A stretch of DNA of 64,000 bases from assembly GCA_026261815.1 (NCBI GenBank), contig JAMPIT010000566.1, positions 24,205,001 to 24,269,000 of the forward strand, read 5' to 3'. Below, in pieces: positions 41,783 through 54,980 of the stretch (position 1 is its first letter; the number at the start of each line of letters is the position of its first letter). This DNA is from Monarcha castaneiventris obscurior (taxonomy: Eukaryota > Chordata > Aves > Passeriformes > Monarchidae). Both the position numbers and the translations under genes were made by a program. Below the pieces are notes generated by a model. That model saw only the letters and a list, made by a program, of their open reading frames with translations. It searched no databases and was not told where the DNA came from.

Positions 41783-44700
41783 GGTTCCACTGAAAGAAAA
41801 GCATGTTCTGAAGTTATTCTGCATACAAGCAGAGGAGAACTGGTGGAATTTATGTTTGGCTCAACGTCATGAGTGTTTCAACATTTCATTCTCTACAAGC
41901 AAACCCATTTTGGCACTTTGAAGAATCACAAGCATACACAAAGTTAAGTTTTAACAAAAACAACCCACTTAAGACCTTAAGTCAGATCAATTCTGCTGTC
42001 AGTTTACCAGGTGATAAATAGGCTTTGAGGCAGCCCTGAACAGAACGGTTCCTACATAAGAGAGATTTTTCCTCCAAACTGGAAGAAATAATGAGCCTTC
42101 CTACAAAAGGAGCAAACTAATAGAGTATGCTAAAAGCCAGGAAAAGGTCTCAAAATTCAGACAAGAAAGGACAGAAGAGAACTGCAAATATTTGCTTATA
42201 AAAGACTCTTGAGCATGAAACCCAGGAAAGAAACAGGTTCCTCAGAAGCTCAGACACAGAAGCAGAAAAACCCAGATTCAACCAGACATGAGTCAGAAAT
42301 CGGCTGTTTCTTTTGTTAAAGCCATTTGCTTTTTCTGCAGTAGACATGGGAAGCAACATTAAAAAAATGCATGCAAAACAAAACCAAACACATTATTTGG
42401 GAAAGGGAGAAATTATTTCAGAAGCAGAACTGATGCATTCAAGTAAGGGAAATGGAAAGTGCTACTTAGAAGAGGAATATGAAGACTTTATGACAGCTCT
42501 AACATTTCATTTTCTCCTCCGAACACCTACATCCTTGGTATTTACAACATGCAATTTGTTTCCACAAAAAGTTTTATATGTATGTGTTTGTATACACATA
42601 CATAAACTCGCAGTATACAATTATACCATTATTGCCCCAAAAGGAAACAGCTTAAAATAAATCGTCAAATCCATTTCATAGAACGTTTCAGAACACAAGA
42701 AGTCCAGTAACACTCTCCAGGTCCACCAATATTAACATGCACACATCTCCTATCATGTCTTTTATTAAAGATACAGCATGCACACCAACTGTAGAAAGTT
42801 AACTCACAGGCTCTATTTCAACCCTTCCAAAGACATCAAGAGTTAGCAGAAACATTCCCAACAAGTGGCAAAAGCTCCTTTCATACCTCTTACACTGAAG
42901 GATTATCACTGTGAAAAAGGTGAGTTCAATCCCATCATACTTCTTGCATCTCAGGTGTCCCCCACTGATACACACACCATCACATTTTAAAGCAAACCAC
43001 AGTACATTTAAGTCCAACCTAGTGATTTAAAAAAACCCCTATCATTAAGACCTTTTTGATGTCACAATAACATATTTGATAATATTAATGTCTATTTATT
43101 AAGACCACCTTATACTCTAAAATTTTAAAAAAGAAATCTCTCAATAGCAAGGATTTACTGTATCAGGCTCATAAAACAGAGTAATTATCAGCATTTTCAG
43201 AGGTAGCATTATTAAAGAAGAAATATAATGGTTGTGCCTTGAACTACTATTTTGAAAGCTCACCTACAGAAATGGCAAACAGCCAGCCAGATTTAAACAC
43301 ACACTAAGGGCTTCAGAATGGATTTATTTTAACAGAAAACAGAGGAAGAGAGAACTGCAAGCCTACTGAGATGCAATATAAAAGCAGGAACTTGGTTTTT
43401 TTATGCAGTTTAACTTCCATGGGTACTACTTTGAATCTGTCTTTCCTCACTTGTAAAGAAGTGAGTTTGGATAATTTATATTAAAAATTGCAGAACATAT
43501 TCATGTGTTTTTAAATATAACAATGTGTTTTCACTCCAGATACACTCAAGTTTATAAAAGACAACTTAGCTTCTTGTTTGAAGCATAATAAGCAAAAAAG
43601 AAAATTAATACTAAGAAGTAAAAGAAAATCCCAAAATCAAAAGTAAACTGCAAAGCTGAGGTATGTTAAAAAGCATGTTTGAGCTTTTCACTTTTAAAAG
43701 AAGTATTATTCCTCTCATGTACAGCCCTTATTTGTTGGCCAGGCAATCCTGCTCATTCTTTTTTTTTAATGCTCTAGAAACTACAGGAGCTTCTCACCGG
43801 GCCAGCTTTACATTTAAAGGTCTACAGTGAGCTGAGTGAAGGCCATCTCAGTACATGTCCTCCCATCATTAGCACAGTCTCAGTTTTTAAATAAGTGAGC
43901 TGTGGTCCCCAGGGAAAACAAACTAAAAACCCAACAACCAAACACTCACAAAAAAACCAAACCCCTGTGAAAATGGTAATGCTGAAAGAAAGTTCACTCT
44001 TTGCAGAGAGCTAAGTCCTCAAATACTGGGCCCTTACTGTGAAAACCTAGTAAGCCCCTACCCTCTTCAGCAATTTTCACATTTCTCCTCTATTTTAACA
44101 CTCTTCATTCCAAACAACAGCAATCAAAACACTAATAGTGAGGAAGGGGAAAAGGGACAGATTCAGGGTGTCTCAACTAACTAAACATCCAAAGACTTGC
44201 ACTTGAAACTTTATGTCTCAGGACAGAGGGATACCCACACTGGTTTCTTTTTTTTTTCTTCTGAACAACTTTAGTCTCCTTTACCTTCCACACCTCATTA
44301 CTTCTGTTCACTTCTTCCCTAGTCCCTTCTGCATTTGAACAAAGAGGAAAGAATACTTTTTGCATGTTTTATTAGCTGCTCAAAGCATCAACTACACCTG
44401 CTTCACTTTCTTTCCCCTTACACTAAAGTTACAGATATATCAATAATCATTTCTCTTTCAATACCAGTAAAGCACCAGGGAAATTCATGTTCCCATGAGA
44501 GTTGATAGACTTGTCTACCATCTTAAAAAATAACTTTTTAGTACAAGTGACAGTTTCATTAAGACTTTCAAGCAAACAGTTCATGCTTTTCAGATAAAGG
44601 GTTGCAAAGCGAGGTCTCCAAAAATTGAGTCAGCTGAAGTACAGAGCTACAGGAGAGTTTCCATCATCCAACCTGTACTACAGCTACCATCTTGAATGAG

Positions 44701-47700
44701 GATATATCCCTCACAGCCATAAAAGTAGAATTACTTAGGGTTTTATCATGCTTAAAACCCACCCACACCATTTATGTCTTAACTAAACTGAGACCTTTAC
44801 TCCTGCCATCTACGTATAATAAAGCAAACAAACCATATCTCCTTATGTGCAGCATTTCATAAATAATTTAAAATGGCAATTTCACTTCCTTTAGATCAGA
44901 ACTTAGCCCGTTGAGAACAAGAAACCTTTACTATTCTTATTAAATATTTACTATATGGCTGTTCTGGCACCCTCACAAAAACCACTGCATACAAATGTTG
45001 TGCATTAGAAAAATACAAAAGCTACATTTAAAACATTTAAAAGATGCTGGCAAGTGCACAATAAGCTGGGAAATGCAAACAAAGCTGACAGCCTAACTTT
45101 CACTACTGATTGTTTCCAGGACAAAAAGTAGCCATGTGAGACAGCTTAACCCTTTGCTTTAAGGTCAACGTGCATCAAATAGTTTTCATAAAATGGACAT
45201 TTGTCACTATCTGAAAAAAAAAATTTAAGAAAACATTTTCAGTGAAGCAGAAAGCCAATATTTTTCCAAGCTTTCCATTGGTGTATGTTACAAACCTAGA
45301 AAGGTCACAAGTGCTTGCCATGCATGCAATAGAAGTGTATCCATCTGCCTCTGCCAGCAACATTTCTATCTTCAGAATAGCAAACCTAACTAGGTGTTAC
45401 ATCTACCAAAAAAAGTCCTAAGATGAAGAAGGCAGGAGCCTTAAAACCACACACTTTTTTCAACAGCCCATCCCTTGTCACCAAAGGAAAGTTTCAGCTT
45501 ATACTAAATCTGTTTTTTCACCAAGCTTTTTACATAGTTGTCCTGATCATACTCATACAGCCATGTCTCAAGGCAACAGGCACACAGAACAATGATTAGA
45601 CTCGGCAATCCCACTGCAACTTCCAGATTTATCCCAGCCAAGGAGATACAGCTTGCACTGCAGCAATAACCACAATTCCTGGGATTTGGCAGGCCTCAGC
45701 ACACACTGCAATGCAACCATTTTTCCCTGTGAATCTCTAGGAAGAGGCCAAAGGAACATGCTTCCCTCAGGCTCTTGCTGTCTCTATAAAGCTGCTACAA
45801 GACAGTTTTAAGTATCACAGCTCCTGCAAACCATGTGCCTGTAAGAACAAGCTTCCAGATTTTAAGTTTTATTTGAAGTGACCCAATAGCAACCACTGCC
45901 CTCACAAAAGCTTCCCAGCCTAAGCATCAGATCATTATTTAGATAACCTAAAATCTAAACCAGACCTGGACAGACCAAAACAATGCTGATGGGGAACGTT
46001 TTCAGGTGGCTCTCCCAGGTACAAAACTTGCTTTATAGCTAATAGACCAGTCGAAGTTCCACAGCCTCAGGACAGCAAGGCACCTATTTCAAAATATACC
46101 TTTATTTTCCAACTCCTTCTAGCAACAAGCAGGCAGGCTGCAACACTGACCATGCTGCAATCCATTTCTCTGAGGGCACAGGGTGAACACACTAACACTT
46201 CCCCTATGTACAGAATGAAGTAGCCCTGAGCTACCATAAGCTAAACACTACTGTGCTCAGTACCAGCTTTCAATCCTCTTTTGATGCCAGGCTGAATTGC
46301 CACTTTCAAATGCATCAATCAGATACACACTATATTAGGAACTGCACTTCTTCCTAGCACAGCCTGCCAAGACAGCTGCAGCACTGTTTTCTGTATTAAT
46401 GACTTTGAAGGTACTAAAATAAAATTCTGGCACTCATGTCCACTAAGAGAAGGTACTCCTATCATTAGTGGAGATAGCTATCATTGTGTTTTTCTTTTTA
46501 GTCTAAAAAGTTAGTTCTTTTTAGTGTCATGCAAAAATATATTTAGTAACCTAGTGTGGCACAATACTTTCAGTCATACACTTCAGCTCAGTTAGAGGGA
46601 GATAACAAAAGCAGCCTTTGTTGGCTGTAGTTTTCCAAACACCCAAAGCAGTGGGATCTTCAAAGAAAGCAAGGGTCAATTTATCCTTCCTGTTTAAGGC
46701 CTCCACACAGCAACAGCTGATCTGGTCATCTGGGGATCAGATGACCCAGAGCAGACTGTGGGAATGAGGGAGGCAATGTTTGTTAGGCCAGGAGAATTCA
46801 TTCAGAGTTCCCTATATCATTTCCTCTAACTTCCCAATAGAGAGGCATACAAGAAGATAGACAAGCTCAGGCAAAGAACTGCAGAGAGGCCTCCCTGGCA
46901 CAATCTGGGCTCAAGGAGGATAATAACTGTGGAACAATGAACCAGGAAACCTGAGCAGATCTGCAAAGACCTTTAAGAAAGCCTTTACGGAAGAAACAGG
47001 AACCATAGTAAGATTACCCTGAGGAAGCACTAAAGGCAAATTGAGGCACTGGAATAGGATGCATCTGGACTTAAAGATCAGTTTATTATTCTGACATAGT
47101 GTAAGGAGAAACAGAGCATCCTGAACCACCTGCAGAGGAAGCAAAAGCTGGACAAACTGAGCTGTAGCAAGCCAAGTGAGGCTGTCAGGCGTCCTCCAGA
47201 GCAAGGGTTGTATACTTTCTGATATCTATTCTGAGCTCAGGTTCAGAATTAAGTCTTTTCAGGAATGTCTCCAGTATTTTAAAGGCTAATGGAAACATCC
47301 ATGAACAGTGCAAAGTAAGAACAGATATTTTAACACATTTGCTAATAAAAATAAACATTTTTAGCAAAGATTGTTTTACGAAAATGGATTTTACTGGGCT
47401 CAGACTTTCCAAAGAAGTATGATTAATCCTTCAGAAGTCTACTACAAAGAAGAAGAAAAATCTTCCTCCTAGAATAGTCTACCAAAACTTTCAGAGCCTC
47501 TTTTAGAACATGCCTCTTAAGAGTGCATCCCAATTTAAAACACTTAAGCAGGAGTAGGTATATTCACTTTGCCTTTCTTGTTTTTTAAGAGTAAACTCAA
47601 ATCAAAAGCAGGAAAGCTGGTTTAATTTGCCAATTTAGTGGTCAAGTTCTAAATAAAAGTTCCATCAAGCTTCAACTGACCACATAAGTGGAGAACAGAG

Positions 47701-50700
47701 AAGTATTTATAGCCTGCTCTCCCTCAGCCACCAGCTCAGAAACCACAGAAGGACGCATTACAACACGTGACTTCAAGCACATGATATCAAGTACTCAAGT
47801 TTCTCTTTCGGCCAATGACTCCCACTCTTCTATGGAATAATCTTTCATCATTCTTCCCTCTTTGATATTTTAAAACAGACCTAGAATTCCATTGCATTAA
47901 TGTGCCCCAAATTATTTTAAGAAAACATAAATCAACTACACTGAGATTGAGGTTTTACTTCCAGATTTTCCTTCCTAACAGTCAAATACCCTTCACCACC
48001 TTTTCCTCAACTTAAGGCCTGATATCCTTTCCAAAACTTGTCAGCTCTTAACCCAATAAGAAGTCTTTCAAGAACAGCTTACTGTTACATGCCCACTACC
48101 TTCATCCAGTATTTATTCTTTATTAATGGCATTGAATAAGTAACTCTGTTTATAATGTCTAGAGTTGACACTATTGTCGATCTTCTTTTTACCATTCCTA
48201 CACCCCCAAAACTAAACACATGTAGTTTCAGCACCTAAATGGAGCTCCAAAGTAACTCCTCAGAGCACATGCACCCATCAGTGCTCCACAGTGACAACGA
48301 TCTTGTCGTGAAAGCTGAGACAGGCCAGCTTAAGTCTCAAGGGCACAAGCATTTTCACACTATTTGTTACTAATTAAAGTCTAGTAGCTTTTCTTTTCCA
48401 GCCTCTCAGGTCACACTTACACAACAGCAACTTCCAAATTAAGTTATAGGCATGTAGCTCCCAAAGAGTTTCCCACCCCCAGCTCCTTCTCTGCCTAGCT
48501 ACTCACTATCATCCTTTTTCAGTCTAGGACTTCCTTAGATATTATGAACATCTGAATTAAGGAACATGAATCAGACAACTTAACAAATTACTCTCTACTT
48601 TGGGAAAAATCCTTTTTTTTGATGGAAAAAGGTTTTGTAATAGGTACATAAGTTAAAGAGAATAGGGAATTATGATGATAATAACCATGTATAGGCTGGC
48701 TGGCTGCAATAATTTTTTTTAACTAGAAGAACAGGCACCAGAAGAAATATTTCAGCCTGCCTGGTCAGGTACACAGCTACGAAAACCTCAGTTCCACCCA
48801 CAGTACTTTTTACTGAGCAGATGAACACAGGGAAGTTATTGTGAACCTCTATTGTAGCAATCTAAAAGCATGAATAAACAAACACCCCACGCAGTCTAAT
48901 TACTGCTGTGGAGTCTCTGGGTTATCACTTAAAGGTGCTATGCAGCTTTATCCACAGAGCCTGTTTTAAACTTTAGGATGTCTTATTACTACCACAGGCT
49001 CAGAGATGAAAACCAAGATGGCTGCAAAAGAGGCAACCGTATTCTCTCCTTTAAATTAAGCAGAAGTCACTAGTTCTCATTTTAGAATTAGAGCAATGCA
49101 GGTTAGAAGGGATCTCTACAGATCCTCTTGTCACTTTTTATGCAGACTAGTCTGATATTAAATATTTTTAATTGCTTGTTTTAGAAATGCTGAGTTTAAG
49201 TAATTATTTTCAGAATTAATTAATACCAAATATTATTAGCGAAATAGATTGTGTACACCTTGTCTTCATGCAAAGAAAACCTTGATTTTTAAGCATTTGA
49301 CACTGGTCTTCGCATTAAACCAAAGATATCAGTCTCCCAAAGCTGCCTGTGCTATAGAATTTCACAATCTTGAAGTACTGCTGCACTGGCATCCTTACTT
49401 CTGTAAAACATGCTCTCATAAACACAGGAGAAAACATTAGGCATTTAAGGGCTGTTCCATTTCCCCCACACATCATTATGTTTTGACTGCACTTAAAAAC
49501 TTAAGGAAGGTCAAGCCATATGACACAAGTGCTGCAAGATCATTCACATCAGAGAGTTAGTTTGGGGAGAAAAAGGGGGAGTTATTTTCTGGTTGGCTCA
49601 TTTTAAAGTAACATTCCCTCCAATATGTAGTCCCCCACACACTTCATTCTATAAATCATCAAGCTTCTTGACATTCACACGAACTGTTAACTCCCACCCC
49701 TCTCCCAATTACTTCTTTTCTGATGCCAGATGCTGCTCACAAAACAAGGCAGTGTTCCATGGATGTCAGCATCTTGCCAAATCAGCCCCTGACTCATCAG
49801 TCAGCACTCTGGGATGTCACTTCATTCCAGTCAGAAGCACTACCTAGAACTCTGGCACTTGGCAGCACCTCCTTCCTCACAGCAAAACTTTCTACTGCTT
49901 CACCCATTTGAGCTTCAAACCCAGAGGAACAGAGCTGCCTCTCTAGGAATGCACCCACACACAGTCACTGCCCAGTGGCTTGTCACTCAGCAAAGTGAAA
50001 CAGATGTCTCTATGAAGAAGCCAACAGCACATCCCAAGTGGAAAAGAAAGCACAAACCTGCTTGTACAGCCAGAGTCCCTTCTGACAGCTCTTGCAGGAC
50101 TACAGGAGATAAACGCCACTGTCTCACCCCGCTTAACACTTCTGCTTTGGTCTTTTCTACATACTACAGGAAACTGAAGGAAGTCCAGATCACACCTTTA
50201 ATCAGTTTAAGGAAGAAGTGACAAGATGCAGCTGTCTGCAGCACCACAAACATGCTCTTTCACTCCTCTGCTGACCTAACTGCCCAGTGCCAGGCTTGGG
50301 AAGCTCCCTGTGCTCGTGTCCACAGGGCTGTAAAGACCACATTTCCTCCTTTTCCACTCCACATCTCTGAGACTTAACTATCAATTTGACAGTGCAGTAG
50401 CATTTTTTCCCTTTATCATAGTACTGTCAAAGATCAGCTACAAGCCATGTAACCAAGCAGCTGCTATTCTGCAGCAAGAAATAGTCATTATAAGCAGAAT
50501 TAAGTGGTTTGACTGCAAGCAGAGGGAGAAAGCAAGAAAAACCAATGCCACTGTCTTACTAGCCAAAAAGGTCTGCAAGTATTTGCAGTTGTCTTAATGA
50601 CTCAACTATTACCACAACTCAAGCAAACTTTGTTTGTCTTTTGTCACTATTTTTAACATTTAAGAAAGCAAATGCCCGCGTAAAAGCATTATTATTTTCA

Positions 50701-53700
50701 TCTTAAAATACCTGACAGTTTGCATTAAAATAGCAAAGGAATATTGCTATTTTAATTCTACATGCCCAGCAGAAATCTAGCCTCAAGTCATTTTTCAAAA
50801 AACTTGTTTTATATATATGCTGCCATAAAAGATCTTTAAACAAGTTACAGCAAACATCACTAATAGAGTAAAAATGTTCAAGGTAACCTCTTCACTTCTT
50901 AGGAAGTAAATCAGAGGCTTAAGAACCTTCCTTTAAGAAAAAAAGATAAGCCTTTTAAATTTGAGGCCTCCTGGGCTGAAAGAGGCAGGAGATGCAAAAC
51001 CACAATCCAGATTGCCCTTCATAAACACGCTTTCATACCTGCCCGTGTTCACTGTGCACTGCTTCACAAAAGCATGGGAAGCTTTCCTATTGCTCTTGTG
51101 TCTTTACAGTCAACGAGTATGGAAACATAACCTCTTTATGTCAGAGAAAAGCTTACAGCATCAAGAAGTCAACATATTCATATTCATGAATCAGCTTAAA
51201 GCAATCATGCAGTTCGGGGCTAAGGAGAGAGCCTTTTTTTCAATTATTCTCTTCATTTCTTTCCTCTTAGTGCCAATACACAGGCACCTCCTACCAAATT
51301 AGGCCATCTGGTCACTTGACAACTGTAAATAGCAAGCAGTCAGTTAACACTGTTCAGGAGATTAACAATACCACAGCATTCGTAGCTGAAGTTACAATAA
51401 CCTTGTGGGTTAGTTTTGTGCCTTTTTTTTTTTTTTTAATCTTAGAAGGTGAAAGAATTGTGTAATTGTGCTCAATAATTGTCATTAAACAAATTTCTTA
51501 GCCTAGCTTTAGCCCACCTGCCCCCCTCCTCCCCACTATGATATTAACAACCAATCATATATTCAACTAGCCATGTATCTGTTGTACCAACAATATACAA
51601 AGAGCCTAAAGTCAAAAATAAAGGGGAACTGTTTAAAACCCTGAAAACTGCTTGTTTAAGGTAGTCAGGAATTGAAAATCTGATAAAAATTTCTGGTTAA
51701 AAAGGATAAAAATACTAAATATTCTTTAAAAAGAAACAGTATAAATCTATATACTGGATTTTAAACATTAAATTAACTGGATAATGTTTGTAATACTTAA
51801 GGTTAAAAAAAAAAATTGCTCAGGTACTATTTTTTTCTTGGCCTAGGCGAGCAAAAGTATGATTTATCAGAGTTAAGCTTTCCAAGGAAAGGTGAGGAGA
51901 CTAGAAAACAAAAGGCTAAGGTAACTCTAAACATCATGCTTACTCTTAATGTAATTCCACTGGAAAAAAAAAATCAAAGAAAAAGGAACTACACAGTTTA
52001 ATAGAAAGGAGTTTACAGCTGTTTTGTAATACACACACAACACACCAACAAATAACAGCATGTCAGTGTATTCGATGTTTACAGAAAAAATGTTGAGTAT
52101 TAAACTAAATGACTAACATCAATATATCAAAATCTGCTTAGAGCGTAAGGAGTCTTTTCAACCAATGCAAAATGTCTAGCCTGAACTTACTTACGTTATA
52201 CTTCTGCAAATATCAGCATAAAAGCTTACTTTTTAGCTATGACCCAGTCAATAAACTGCTTTAAGCCTACATTTACAGTAACCTCATTCATACATATCAT
52301 ATTTCACATAATAAAAGTGCGTTTCTATCCAGGCATGTTTTATAGTAATATTAAACGGCAGCCTGGTTTTTAAGAACTTTCATGCAGTTAGATTTTAAAT
52401 AATGTCTTCCCCCTCTGAAAAAAACACTCACTGAATAAGCAGACGTGTAATTCCCCAACGTTTCCTCCACATTCCCAAAACTCATCCAGTAACTCAGTTA
52501 CTATAGCCTCAAGCCAAAGGCAAAGACAGCAGATACATTTTAACAAAACACAATTCTCCTCAAAGCGAGCTTTGGGATCCCAGAGCCAAACGCTCCACTC
52601 ATTCAGGAGCCGTGGATAATGCCAATCTGGGACATCATAGTTTATTTGACTCACAGTCACCTCAAGAATAAGACCAAGTAAATAGACTTCAGCTTTTTCT
52701 CAACGACCCTTCTTCAGATACATTACCATCCCCAAAACAGGATTAGATTCGACTCTCTAGTATTCTGAGGGAAATAAATCTAAAGAAACTATGAGTTTTA
52801 GTAACCTACCTACAACTGATAGGAACAAAATTAAGACTGCAAGAGCAATTTCTCAGAGGCAAGTGTCACTTACCTACCTTCTTTGTAGCTTCACGGTGTA
52901 TTATCCATGCTTCCTGGAAGGCAACCAGTTCTATCATTTACAGGATAGATTTGGAAGCCAAACTTTTCAAAAATCCACAGAGCCATTTATCCTTCACATT
53001 AATCCTTGTACTGTCTTATGCACATCATATATGTTCCAATAACAGTAGCATTTTTCAGTTTTATTTTCTAATGGCCTCTTGACAAATACAGCAGTTTCAT
53101 GTTAGCTATCAAATGCCACTGCTGATTCAGATTCATCTCAAGAAATGCCACTTATAATGAATATAAGTAGCATAAAATAGTTATACTAGCATGGATAATG
53201 GATAGTGTTTGTACTTCATTACAATAATACGTGCAAAGAACTCATTAATAAGACTTTGGAAAGAAGTGAAGATCTATGTAAAATGCTAAGTATGAACTGC
53301 AAGTTACTAATGCAATTCAGATAACAAGAAATCCATTTTGGTTCACCTGCATGTCTACTCCACAGTGTAAATTAGAAGCATTAGAGACAAAAAACTACTG
53401 GACAAATAGTTCAGTATTCCTTCCCTCTCTTCAGTTCATCCATACAATTATCTCCAGATGAGTACTTCATACACAAGGTTTTCTTTCTGCATACAACTAT
53501 TTTGATTATTAACATTAATTTTGCAAAACTTTAATGGCACATCAGCAGATGTTCTTTTCAGAGGATTTCACAACATCCCATCTTAATGGTGAAGTAGAGG
53601 AAGAGCCTAATTGTCCTTAATCCTCTCTTCAAAATAGGTTAGATGAAATCCTCTTTTGACTGAAGCAAAGAGATTAGTGAGTGTCACCAGGAAAAAGAAA

Positions 53701-54909
53701 CACTATTCCCCCCTCACCCTGCCCAGTATCTAGATGAGCTTAATGATTAATGAAGGAAACAGACTCTCCTATTTCAAAAAGAGAAACTAGTCTACAAGGA
53801 AGAGCAAAATAAACAGAAAAATGTCTCAATGAAATCTCCCTTTTCTTAAGCTTCCATGCCTGTAGTAATGACCACGATGATGTAAATAAGACACATGCCA
53901 GAACACACTTTCACAGTACACCTCAGTAACCAGAAAAGAGCTCATATGAAGACCCTCTTTTTTAATACCAACACACATCTGGATCCCTGGCAAATCTTGG
54001 CATAAATTTTGACATTGCTAAATGAATAGCATACAATTTAAGGAAGAACATGTGCACCCATCTGCACATGAATGCATATGAATGTATGCAGATGGAGGAA
54101 TAAAGAGGGAAATAAGAGGTATCAGGAGAAGCAATGCAGAACACTTAGGGAACAAGAAAAAACACAACCCCAAAACACAGTCATCATAGGCTTGTGTTCA
54201 CATCCAGTTTTCTTCCTTTAACACAATAATTTTGTTACCTGGAAGCATTAAAGTACCCTTACAACTTCTCTCTATGGAAAAGGTGGACAGTACTCTCATC
54301 CCTGTCCCAAGGAAGGATGGACACACAGAGAAAGTAACATCCAGATTCGCAAAGATATCTAGGTGATTTATCAGCCTGTGGTCTTCTGTGATCTTCCAAA
54401 CAAACTCCTGAGCCACTGGCTCATCTCCTCAGTCTCCTAGAACAATTCAAGCTAGGCTGCCAGTTTCTTCCTAAAAAGAGTGCATTTTTTAATACAGTAT
54501 CACAAATACTCAATACTTTCAAAATGAAAATCAAAGTTAAATTGAAAAAAACCCAAACAAAACACTTTTCATAATGACTCAAGAGTCTGTTCGTGCCACA
54601 GGCTTCTCAGAGTCATTACTGAGAGGGAAGAAAAACAGCTTGTGTACATATGATATAGAAAAAGAATCCCTGGTTTGCCTTGTCTACCTGCAGCTGTTGC
54701 CATGACAATTACAGCAGAGAAGATAATAGCATTCCAGTGTCATTTGGCTTCACAGCTCAGGATGAACTTCAGCTGAAATGTCCCCCAACAGTTTTACAAA
54801 AAATAACACATTATCCTGTGTAATGGTAAGCCACTAGAATAAGGAGAATTATTCTGGAAAAAGTATAATCTGTCTAAAAGGCTTACAGGAGGAGAGGCAG
54901 GCTATTTTC

Positions 54910-54980
54910 AAAAAAAAAAAAAAAAAAAAAAAAAAAAGCCCCAAAAACAAAAAAAAACCACAACAAACAAAAAAACCCCA
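54910..54980. repeat. 28-base poly(A) followed by A/C-rich tail
   Basis: An uninterrupted run of 28 A (54910-54937) continues into CCCC/AAAA-rich sequence to about 54979. It is the longest homopolymer in the window. No recognisable retroposon body lies on its left, so it is recorded as low-complexity sequence. Exact length is likely uncertain in any assembly. Confidence 0.9.

Noticed and set aside
49790..49803. AP-1-like TGACTCATC within a small inverted repeat
   Set aside because: A single short motif in tens of kilobases is expected by chance and has no supporting context.
49814..50221. 135-codon plus-strand open frame in a slightly GC-richer area
   Set aside because: Low-complexity Ser/Thr/His content, overlapping frames of similar length, no domain.
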